Of a stretch of DNA of 64,000 bases, positions 48,535-58,550 are shown one piece after another; the stretch's first letter is position 1; every line of letters begins with the position of its first letter. The stretch lies in the NCBI RefSeq assembly GCF_000801105.2, contig NC_079513.1, forward strand, positions 23,962,273 to 24,026,272, in the 5' to 3' direction. A program made the position numbers and the translations under genes. The notes beneath the pieces were generated by a model. That model saw nothing but the letters and a program-made list of their open reading frames with translations. It did no database searches and was not told where the DNA came from. The stretch is from Raphanus sativus (Eukaryota; Streptophyta; Magnoliopsida; Brassicales; Brassicaceae).

Positions 48535-48539
48535 CTTAT

Positions 48540-49543
48540 CACATATGCAGTGTTTCGATTCTTAAATATCTCATTATTGATTTTTAAGTAGGCATTTTAA
48601 ATTTTATTGGAACTTAACCTATAAATATAAGATTGTGTGTCAGATTGAATCGGTGACATCTTTCGTAAGAGTATGTGTACAACTTTTATAAATGTATGCA
48701 ATAAGTTTAGTTTAGGGTTGAAAGCACGTCAATGTATATTTTAGTATTATTTTTATTTATATTTTTGAAAAATAAATATATCTTGTATATGATAATATTG
48801 TTATACATTTTTGGTTCTGTAAATTTTTTTGAGGGCAAATGGACTAAATCGATATAGATCTCATGGTCAATGATCGACTTGACACATCTAATGGTCAATG
48901 ATCAAGTTGACGTTCGTAAATGGTATCTTGTTCTTTAAATGCGTTCAGCTTAACCTCAGAAACAGAGGGTATTACACAGAATGAACAGAGCATGTGTATG
49001 CATTTGTCTTAGATTTCAGCAGTAGTCACGGTAAAAAAATACATTCAACAAGACATTTTGTGTGTGTTTGGCATTGTTTTACACTTATTGATAAATCACA
49101 GTGATATGGAGACTAAGAGAAATCATACAAGGACATCAGGACATGGAGTAATTTACATATTAATATTTAGTTAATATATATTAAAAATTAGAGATCGAAT
49201 TAAATATTTTCCTACATTAGTTTAGTATATTTTATAGCATTTCCATTGGTGAATCTCATGGGAAGGTTCACAAAACTTTTTTTTTAACTTTTTAAAAAAA
49301 AAAAAAAATTAATAATCGTACCAATTACGGACTGCACGTGTCGTGGAACCCGCAGAATAGTTAAGAAACATGTTCACTCCACTTAACTTTCGCGAGACAG
49401 ATTAAAAAAATAATATTAATATATTGTTTTTTTTGGGATGCGTGTGAACTTTTTATATCTCTTTATAAAAAGAAAACTAGAAATGAGACACTGATTGATA
49501 ATATCTAAGAAATGGAATTTTATATAAATATGGTGATGGGCGA
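48540..49543. other. AT-rich spacer with a short duplication
   Basis: No gene is seen. A 21-bp duplication (atggtcaatgatc with a divergent end, ttgac) lies at 48863-48883 and 48891-48911. Confidence 0.5.
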
Positions 49544-49734
49544 ACATCTATTAGGGATTTTACATCCCACATCGGGAATTCTAAGAGATATTAAGTAATA
49601 TATAAAGGATTATGGTCAATTCACTAATCTATACTATTATTTGCGAAGTAAATTTTCGCAACGGAGCTCCCACGTTAAAAGTTAGAGCGGCTAATGTCTT
49701 TGTTACCCTTAGTGATTTTATATAAAATTTATTA

Positions 49735-50400
49735 TATAATTAAAAACGAATTTTAAGTTAATAATATTATTATTTATATGTTATATTGGATTATAAATTA
49801 ATATTTTCAAAAATATAAAGATAATGCTTATATATATTATGTTGTTATCTGAAAATAATATTTTTTAGTTTAAAAGTTAAAAATGAATTTTAAGTTAATA
49901 TATAATATTATTATTAATATGTTATAATAGATTATAAATTAATATTTTCAAAAATATAAAGTTAATTCTTATATATATTATGTTGTTATCTGAAAATAAT
50001 GTCTTTGTTACCCTTAATAATTTTATATATAATTTATTATATGATAAAAAGAATTTTAAGTTTATAATATTATTATTTATATGTTATATTTAAATGTTAT
50101 ATTACATTATAAATTAATATTGTAAAAATAAAAATAATAATTCTTATATATATATATATATATATATATTTTATTTTACAACAATAATTCTTATATATAT
50201 AGTGTTGTATCTGGAAATATTTTTTCCAATTTTAAAACTTAAAAACGAATTTTACTTTAATAATATTATTATTAATATGTTATAATAGACTATAAATTAA
50301 TATTGTCAGAAATAAAAAAGATAATTCTTATATATTGTATTGTTATTTGAAAATTTATCTTTTAATTATAGAAGTTAAAAATTAAGATATACACCAATTT
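49735..50400 (+). repeat. Tandem array of about four diverged units in Helitron
   Basis: Each unit starts near aaaaacgaattttaagtt (about 49742, 49878, 50046 and 50240), continues taataatattattat and attataaattaatatt, and ends near gttgttatctgaaaat. An (AT)n run at 50149-50170 interrupts the third unit. Confidence 0.75.
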
Positions 50401-50526
50401 ACAATTAAATATTAATCAATGAAAAACATTTGTATAAATATATTTTCTAAAATATTTCAAGTATGTGAGTGTTTTAAAAATTCTAATACAATAATAAATA
50501 TATATTTTATCAAATATTTGATCATA

Positions 50527-50700
50527 TACAGTATAACCTCTTTAAATTAATAATCTATAAATTAATATAATTTCATAGTCTCATACTGAGTTTTTGGTTC
50601 AATTAGTATTTCGATAAATTAATATTCTCTATAAATTAATAAAAAATTATAGTTTTGGTGTAGTCCCAACATTATTAATTTATACAAGTTTCACTGTATA
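50527..50700. mobile_element. AT-rich TIR repeat nested within the Helitron
   Basis: The left end acagtataacctctttaaat and the right end, reverse-complemented to tatacagtgaaacttgtata, are imperfect inverted repeats. The interior repeats ataaattaata. A decayed relative lies near 40600-40770. Confidence 0.5.
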
Positions 50701-51206
50701 AAAGTTTGATGTTTAATTTAGATTTTTTGAAAACATAAATAATAACTTATTATAATGATTTTTTGAATTAATAAATATACATCAATAAATATTTGAAAGA
50801 AAATTATGCCCGCATGTGCGGGCAAACCACCTAGTTTCCAATTGGTTTTAAGTTGGAAACTCATAATAAACCCGAATCTAACATGGTATCAGAGCCCAAA
50901 TCCTAAAATACCCTAAACCCCTAATTAATATTAACCCTACCGACCGTATTTATAGATCGTAGTTAACCATTCCCGACCGGATTTATAAGTCGTAATTAAC
51001 TCGCTCGACCGAGTATAACTGTCTTAAAGTTCCGAGATTTCTGACCGATAAGAGCCATCATCTCAAGGAGGGGTATTAGGGATATTACATCCCACATCGG
51101 AAATTCTAAGAGACATTAAATAATATATAAAAGGTTATGATCAATCCACTAATTGCCAATTGATTTTAAGTTGGAAGCCCGTAATAAACACAAATCTAAC
51201 AACATC

Positions 51207-51663
51207 CCTTCACCAAGTATTATTGCATGCGTCGGACATGCACACAATCGTAAGCAGACAAAGAGAGCCGGCCTAGTACTCTAAATAGATGAAAACAGCA
51301 ATATGTATTTTACATCCTAAAATAAGTTGTATTCTGAGGTACAAACTCAACCATTTGTTATATGTTGTTTATATAATATATTAAATCTTTGGGGACCAAC
51401 AAACCCATGGTAGAATAAGTATATGGCTGTCCGCATCTTCCTTCCACACAAAGCATCTTCCTTCTTGATCCTCAGCATCTACCAAATATTCACACTTCCA
51501 CTTGACAATATCCAACGGCTTAGCGTTCCTCTCTATGTCCACACGACCCATCTGACGGTCCAAAATTCATCTCTCTCTTCCCTCCTTTATATAAGCCACT
51601 GAAACCTACCACCTCTTTACTTATACAAAAGGCAATAATCAATAATCAAGAAAGGGAGAAGAC
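51207..51663. promoter_or_regulatory. Promoter and leader of the downstream gene
   Basis: The sequence becomes less AT-rich after 51400. A tttatataagcc TATA box lies at about 51586-51597, roughly 70 bases before the ATG at 51664, with an A-rich leader. Confidence 0.5.
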
Positions 51664-52251
51664 ATGGAAACTTTGGATTCTCCATTAGAGGCGTTGGCTT
51701 TCCAGTACGCTAGCTTCGGTGTTCTCGCCGTCGTCAACAACGTCTGGACATGGATAGCTGTCGTGACGGCTGCTGTCAGCTTCTGGAGGATGAAAGTCAC
51801 TACCATCGGAGACAACGGCGGTCATGGATGTAGCTTGTTGGAGGATGTAACCACCTCGAAATCTGAGCAAGAAGCCGATCATCAAGAACCGCAAGAAATG
51901 GCGGATCCGGTGGAGGAAGCGGCAGCGCCTCTAGTGAACGAAACGAAGGTTTGGGAGCCGTTGATGTGCGATGACGGGGTGACTAAAGGGAAGCTGACGA
52001 TGTACTACGAGGTGGACGTTGACGGGGGGAGGTATGTTGATAGAGAGGAAGAGTTAACGGCCGTCAACTACTACGGAGGTGGGTTTGGTAATAGCGGAGA
52101 GTGGTGGGAGAGATGGGAGGGAGTTGTGAGGATGAGAAACGGTGATGACGAATGGTACCGTTACGTGGACTTGACGGTGATAAACGGAAGTGTCGTGAGG
52201 TTATGGGATGACAAACGTAACCCCCGTAACAGAAGCAGGTGTCTAGGCTAG
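51664..52251 (+). CDS. Small membrane protein of unknown function (At5g20790-like)
   Basis: Intronless, 195 codons. A hydrophobic segment at residues about 16-42 (SFGVLAVVNNVWTWIAVVTAAVSF) is the only membrane-spanning candidate. It is followed by an acidic, low-complexity linker. The C-terminal half has KLTMYYEVDVDG, WWERWEGVVRMRNG and DEWYRYVDLTVINGSVVRLWD, which look like a compact beta-rich cytosolic domain. I recognise no enzyme motif. The position and general character match a remembered uncharacterised Arabidopsis gene. No function is proposed. The TATA box and A-rich leader argue that it is expressed. Confidence 0.75.
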   Translation: METLDSPLEALAFQYASFGVLAVVNNVWTWIAVVTAAVSFWRMKVTTIGDNGGHGCSLLEDVTTSKSEQEADHQEPQEMADPVEEAAAPLVNETKVWEPLMCDDGVTKGKLTMYYEVDVDGGRYVDREEELTAVNYYGGGFGNSGEWWERWEGVVRMRNGDDEWYRYVDLTVINGSVVRLWDDKRNPRNRSRCLG

Positions 52252-52400
52252 AGGATATTCCTAATTTGGAAAATAAAATCCTTCAAACCTTTGATTGGTT
52301 TAAAGTGTATTTTTGGTCGATTATAATTTGTACATAATTTTCCGCCACGAGACCAGGAATACTCGAGATATAGAAAAGAAAATCAAATATTAAATGTTGA

Positions 52401-52442
52401 TTCCGCAGTGTTTTTTTTTTTTGCTAAAATGCTTCCGTAGTG
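52401..52442 (-). repeat. A-tailed micro-insertion between 10-bp near-identical repeats
   Basis: ttccgcagtg (52401-52410) and ttccgtagtg (52433-52442) flank an insert. On the minus strand it reads gcattttagc plus twelve A. The core ttttagc-A(n) is shared with 33789-33850. Confidence 0.55.
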
Positions 52443-53075
52443 CTGTTACTAGTTACTCGAGCGCTTGTTATGCCCACAAAAACTTGACTACACGCATATA
52501 CTCATATACGCTGGCCCATTCAGAACTTGATCGCATGGGTTTGTTCCTATCTGGTTTGTTGCAGCCATGGCCGGTTATAGTCATATGTAAAAGAAACATT
52601 GGCCAAGTCCCCAAATCTTTTAGAGGAATTATAGTCTCTTAAATTACAAGAAAAGTATTTTATTAAATTTTCATTGAATTGTCTGTATTTCTCAAATCTC
52701 AAAATGAATAAATGGGAAGCTAGATTATTTTGAAGTTTTTGCAGCAGAAAAAGATAAAAGAAAAGCTATTATAAAGCGTAGCTTTCATTTTTAGCTGAAG
52801 TACTGCAGGTAAATCCAACTTACTTGCCATTACTTTGAAGATAAACTACATCATAAACTTACAACTTATAAAATAAACTAACTACGTTGTAATAACACAA
52901 AAATGGAAATTGATGTTATATTTATTAATTAAATGTTGTGAAATTTCAATATTCATACATTTTGCAAAAAAAATCATTTATATTGAATGAAATGATCATG
53001 AGATTTCACATAAAAATAAGTAAACAAAATCTAAAATGGAAAAGTCTTCTGCAATTAGGAATGAATAGAATAAAT

Positions 53076-53111
53076 TTGTCCTTTTTGGTAAAAAAAAAAA
53101 TTGTCCTTTTT
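53076..53111 (+). repeat. A-tailed micro-insertion between 11-bp direct repeats
   Basis: ttgtccttttt occurs at 53076-53086 and 53101-53111, with ggt plus eleven A between. Confidence 0.5.
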
Positions 53112-53233
53112 TCATACTCATTAATTATATACTATTATCTTTGTTCCATCAATTCTGTTTCATGTTTACTATCTAGAGCGGTAGAGCCTAATTGACTCAT
53201 TAGAACACACCTCAACTTATAACCAGTTAGAAC

Positions 53234-53588
53234 TTAGGCTGTAACTGGTAATTCATTTTAGGAATGAATGGAATAAGTGGAATTGGAATAAATGGAATAA
53301 AATGGAATGGAATACATATAATTTGAGGAATAAATGGAATAATATGTGTATTTATTTTTTAATTATATTTAAGTTATCTCATTCCATGCATTCCTTTCAT
53401 TCCTGTATCTTTTTTATCATGAATAGTTTTTAACGTGAGTCACAATTTTTTCCATTCATCCCACAGGAATGTGTGGAATCAAATATTTTATTTTTTCCAG
53501 TTAACTGGTAACTTTTTTCTGGAATGCTCGTGAATGACAAATTCCACATAGTTCCATTCATAAAAAATGCAATCCAGTTACAGCCTTA
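53234..53588. mobile_element. Tourist-like (PIF/Harbinger) MITE with TTA duplication
   Basis: The 349-bp body (53237-53585) has termini ggctgtaactgg and ccagttacagcc, perfect inverted repeats extending imperfectly to about 30 bp. It is flanked on both sides by TTA. The interior is rich in ggaatgaatggaata-like units. Size, 3-bp TWA target and GG-start termini fit PIF/Harbinger-derived Tourist MITEs. Confidence 0.8.
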
Positions 53589-54554
53589 GAATATTATCCG
53601 TACAACTTGGCTACTACACATTGTGTTGAGAGATGTCCGGTGGTAGCAACCTGGAACTCATCGGGACGCACAAGATCAAACATGCTACCATGACTAAAAA
53701 TATGCATTCACACATTGATCTTGATGTATAAATAATGGATCTCTAAAAACCAAACATATGAAGATTGGACATTTTCTGTTAAGTGGTCATTCTTGTTCAA
53801 CTGTGCATCTTCACCTTTTTCTTTTGTTGGGCTTCACAACACAATATTTGAATTACTAGAGACAACTTTAGTTCGGTATTGTTTTATTACCAATTGAATG
53901 TCGATAGTTAAAGAAGCTGTTTGCTATCAAACTCATTTTCAGAATTGTATGAGTTTGAATTGACCTGTACTAAGTTTAATTCGTTTTAAAATTGTACATA
54001 AATATAAAATTTATCCTGAGATGATACTAGTGTCGAGCAAAATAACTTGCAGATAAAGATCGTCTCTGAAACCACTTTTGTCAACTCATAACAAAATGTA
54101 GGTCCGATCTTCTGAAACCTCTTTAAATATAATTGGCCTCTAGTGACCAGTCGGCCAATAATTCCACAACTTTTGATCTTTTCGTATCGTTATACATATA
54201 TATTAGGTCATAAAATATTTAAATCCATTCACATGTTACATGAATTGGACTGGACAGTCTTTCGTTTGTCGCTAGACTCTCTGTATGTCCTGTAATTTGC
54301 GGTGCATTTATTTTTCCAGATTTTGTCCATAATCAAGAGGTACTGTATTCACCATGCTACCCTTATATAATGCACGTACACACGTAAAAAAATGAAATAT
54401 CTGAGGGTAATTAAGGTAATAAACCATAAATAACTTCTAATGTTTCAAGGACCTACGTACTTTAAATTCTTACCAACCAATCACAACTCTCCTGTTTCAT
54501 ATACAGAGATAACTCTGATCTCGTCTCTCTGTCCAGTTTAAACCGAGTGAAACA

Positions 54555-55166
54555 ATGGCTCCTCCGCAGAAGCTCTTTCTTGCCGCCATTCTCTCCGCCT
54601 TCATTGTCGCCACCACCACCGGAGATGGATCTAATAATGCTGCGGAGGATATTGTACATTCCTCCTGCCTTCACGCGAGCTATCCATCGCTATGCATCCG
54701 TACGCTCTCAACTTACTCCGGTCCGACCATCACAAACCGTCGCGAGCTAGCTCAAGCCGCCGTTAAAGTAAGCCTCTCACACGCTAAAGCCGCCGCTAAA
54801 AAACTCGCTGCGGTGAGAGAAAAAGTGGTGAAGAAACTGGAGAAAGCCGCGGTTGTGGACTGCGTTGAGATGATTGGAGACTCGGTGGACGAGCTGAGCC
54901 GCACGCTAAGCGCTTTGAAGCGTCTCCGTGTTTCGGGTGGTTCGGTGAACGAGTTCAGGTGGCAGATGAGCAACGCGCAGACGTGGGCGAGTGCTGCTTT
55001 GACGGATGACGACACGTGTCTCGATGGGTTTCAAGGGATCGACGGTGAGGTCAAGTCGGAGGTGAAGGAGTGGATGACGAAAGTGGCGAGGGTCACGAGC
55101 AACGCGCTTTACATGATCAACCAGCTAGATGATAAACGTGGCAAGCCCCACGTCTTACGTCCTTGA
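54555..55166 (+). CDS. Pectin methylesterase inhibitor-domain protein (At5g20740-like)
   Basis: Intronless, 203 codons. Residues 1-25 (QKLFLAAILSAFIVATTTG) form a signal peptide. The mature part has the PMEI four-helix-bundle signature. The first disulfide pair is in SSCLHASYPSLCIRTL; a second pair is formed by the Cys in AVVDCVEMIGDSVDELS and the one in DDDTCLDGF. It also has the conserved AQTWASAALT segment. Such proteins are secreted and inhibit pectin methylesterases or invertases. The absence of a PME catalytic domain and the length of about 200 residues make it a stand-alone inhibitor. The bracketing genes fit Arabidopsis order. Confidence 0.9.
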   Translation: MAPPQKLFLAAILSAFIVATTTGDGSNNAAEDIVHSSCLHASYPSLCIRTLSTYSGPTITNRRELAQAAVKVSLSHAKAAAKKLAAVREKVVKKLEKAAVVDCVEMIGDSVDELSRTLSALKRLRVSGGSVNEFRWQMSNAQTWASAALTDDDTCLDGFQGIDGEVKSEVKEWMTKVARVTSNALYMINQLDDKRGKPHVLRP

Positions 55167-55849
55167 TGTTAATGTACTTTTGTCCTAATGGACTGGACTG
55201 TTGTGATGTTGTTAATTTTTATTCGCGTGTGTTTAATTGCAAGTTATCTATAATATAAAAGGAAAGAGTTCTTTTTTGAAATAGATTGTCAGTTTTAGTA
55301 GTTCTGGTAGTGGTACATTAATTACGTGGTTCTGTTAGGATTTGATAGCATGTGATTGTGTCTTCACATGAAACTGAAAATAGGAGTTCTAATAGACTGA
55401 TAAAATTAAACGAAAATCATATAAAGGTTTTTGGGACGATAGACAATTTTTTTTAACTGTCTAAATAGATTATTATGGATTAATTATGCTATTATAATGA
55501 TGGGAATATTACAAAGATGATTTTACACTCGACAATTCTACTACCTTGTGAGAATACACGTCTGACTGGACCATTCTGAGCCGTCCTATGAGATCCATGT
55601 TCAATAGTACGCCCTGCACTAAACTGAAGATTTCATGTAACCTATTTTTTTATAATCTGCATAATTTGGTATTTTTCTGGGGTTTGGACGATAGACAATT
55701 TAATAAAGATTTAAATAGTTTGGGGAATGGATTTTTTTTTTTTTTTACAAATTTGGAGTTTTATGCATGTACAAAAAAAAAACAGAATTCATATACAATA
55801 ATGGGCCACAAGAAGAAAAATGGGCTTATGTACGTCAAAGGATTGACAA
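55167..55849. other. PMEI 3' flank and spacer
   Basis: No gene is seen. The T- and A-tracts at 55733-55746 and 55771-55780 do not show the flanking repeats of the micro-insertions. Confidence 0.5.
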
Positions 55850-56323
55850 ATTGTATACTTGTCGTCTCCAAACTTCGGCCTCGATGCTGATTCCAGAGAC
55901 AGCTTGCTTGGTGGAGCTAGTGTTTGAGGGCATGGCTTTGTGCCTGACACGTTGCTCTCGAGGGGATACGACTCCCGCAAAGATCTCCAGAACAAGCTTT
56001 CAAACTATGGAGGAGCCACGAATGACATTGGTACAGAGATGTCTACTTCAGCTGCAAGAACACAATCTATTGGTATCCCGACGTAGCTGGAGTTATGGCC
56101 AACTCAAACGCAACGGGTGCGAACTTATACAAAGGTTACAGACAGAGGTTATGATGAGCTGGGGATGATCCAGCACGCATGTTTGGGATTCAAGGATAGC
56201 TTGAATACGTCGATCATGAAAAACGACACCCTTCTTGTTGGTGATGATGATCCGTGGGAGCAAGTAGAGAGAGCTATCACATTCAGTATAAGACCATTTC
56301 AAAGTTCCATTCCTTTATCATAA
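55850..56323 (+). pseudogene. Decayed 3' end of an ARF7/ARF19-type auxin response factor
   Basis: From 55940 one frame reads VPDTLLSRGYDSRKD, then LQNKLSNYGG, ATNDIGTEMSTSAARTQS and WPTQTQRVRTYTKV. This follows, with small changes, the end of the middle region and the start of the PB1 (Aux/IAA-like) domain of Arabidopsis ARF7 as I remember it. It continues RGYDEL, then NDTLLVGDDDPWEQV, the PB1 OPCA-like motif. Defects: an in-frame TGA at 55925, a TAG at 56084, loss of the PB1 basic strand between TYTKV and RGYDEL (the KRGSVGRS part), and loss of the segment before NDTLL. No DNA-binding or B3 domain exists upstream. The relic lies between the PMEI and Cpn20 genes, where At5g20730 (ARF7/NPH4) sits by collinearity. 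It cannot encode a working factor. Confidence 0.75.
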
Positions 56324-56453
56324 CTTAAGTAACTTGGTATGAAGATTCAAACTCAAAAGTCTTTATTTCAGATTATGATCTTTGCCGTCTATGAAAAATT
56401 TCCACAATTGGGATACAAATTTTGCAGAGGTTTACAAAGAAAGATATAATAAA

Positions 56454-57669
<1,216 letters not shown>

Positions 57670-58550
57670 TTCTGCTATCAGTCAAAACACATTCATAAAA
57701 ACTCTCAGTTAGTTAGATTCCACCAAGATTTTCCCAGAGCTCCGCAAAACTCAATCACTATTGAGAGAAACCCATTAGTTTCTCCGCCCAAAGTTTAGAC
57801 CTTTTAGTTCAATTCTCGTTGTGAACCGCAAAAAGACAGTGGAGAGTGTGTCGGCAAGTAAAGAGATTCATACCTTACGGATAAGAGAAAGAGGATTTGC
57901 TGGTTTGGAGGATAAAACCCTAAAGAATTGCACTAGAGATAGACTAGTAAACACACACACGACTGTCCCTTTTTATTGTAGGAGAACTCTATCTAGAACG
58001 CTCTACCGGGTGGGTTATACAGGTCGGGTCGGGTCGTTACCTAATCATCTTAGCTAACACACTTTCTATATGTTTTCTTTCGTCACGCAACATATTCTAC
58101 TGTCGTTGTTGCTCGTGTATAAATGTCACAGTAATCCGTATGAGAAAAAACAATTCTCTTTTTTGTAACACAAGTACAAACCATTAGTTTATGTACAAAG
58201 TACAAACAATTATTGACAATGATGAACCAAAAGTCTAAAGTAGTAAAGGAACCATAGTTTATGTACAAAGTACAAACCGGAATTAACTAAAAAGCTTAAC
58301 CAATCTATTTCTTCACTAAAATAAAAACAGTTGTGCCGTTAAAAACTTGAGCCTGGAGCGTCCTTGATCATATGTTCAAACTCCAAAGTTGTGTGTTAAG
58401 GTTCTGTTCTGTAAATATAACTGTACCAGAATAAATACTATAACTTACATCTTAGGCCTATAGTACCTCCTCAATGTTGTATCAAAAGGCTCAAACCCCT
58501 TTCTCTGCTGATGCAAAAAAAAAAAACATGCAACTCCAAAAAAAAAAACT
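57670..58550. other. Cpn20 leader/promoter and TBL 3' flank
   Basis: No independent gene is seen. The repeated phrase ccatagtttatgtacaaagtacaaac recurs around 58180-58210 and 58250-58280 as a short imperfect duplication. A-tracts at 58516 and 58540 lack clear flanking duplications. Confidence 0.5.

Larger units (their letters stand above)
43700..48539 (-). mobile_element. Complete Ty1/Copia LTR retrotransposon with 5-bp TSD
   Basis: The element spans 43705-48534 and is transcribed on the minus strand. The 5' LTR is 48239-48534 (296 bp) and the 3' LTR is 43705-44023 (319 bp). The target duplication cttat flanks both ends (43700-43704 and 48535-48539). The primer-binding site tggtatcagagc (initiator tRNA-Met type) adjoins the 5' LTR at 48238, and a G-rich polypurine stretch adjoins the 3' LTR. 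The LTRs differ by about four substitutions and one 23-bp net indel, so the insertion is recent. On the transcribed strand the LTRs begin TATTA and end TATA rather than the usual TG and CA. Confidence 0.93.
49628..50834 (+). mobile_element. Non-autonomous Helitron nested in the TRIM 5' LTR
   Basis: The 5' terminus TCTATACTATTATTTGCGAA follows A. The 3' terminus has the 16-base palindrome gcccgcatgtgcgggc (50808-50823) and ends CTAG at 50831-50834, followed by T. The ends are proven by the other LTR, which shows the uninterrupted site ctaa|tt. The interior holds four diverged tandem copies of a unit of about 130-190 bp. No protein is encoded. Confidence 0.85.
49544..51206 (+). mobile_element. 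TRIM (miniature LTR retrotransposon) interrupted by a Helitron
   Basis: The LTRs are each 128 bp once the insertion is removed: the 5' LTR is 49549-49627 plus 50835-50883 and the 3' LTR is 51074-51201. Both begin tattaggga and end aatctaaca, and they differ at about 15 sites (12%). The 5' LTR is followed directly by tggtatcagagccc (PBS, 50884). The 3' LTR is preceded by the purine tract aaggagggg. The internal region is only 190 bp and non-coding. The 5-bp target duplication acatc flanks the whole (49544-49548 and 51202-51206). These features define a TRIM, dependent on enzymes supplied in trans. Confidence 0.88.
52252..54554. other. Spacer with a Tourist-like MITE; PMEI promoter
   Basis: Contains micro-insertions at 52401-52442 and 53076-53111 and the MITE at 53234-53588. 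No gene is recognised. Short ORFs at 52394 and 52938 lack any family resemblance. Confidence 0.5.

Noticed and set aside
55588..55890. 100-codon ORF upstream of the ARF relic
   Set aside because: Low-complexity, T-rich sequence without recognisable motifs; probably chance.
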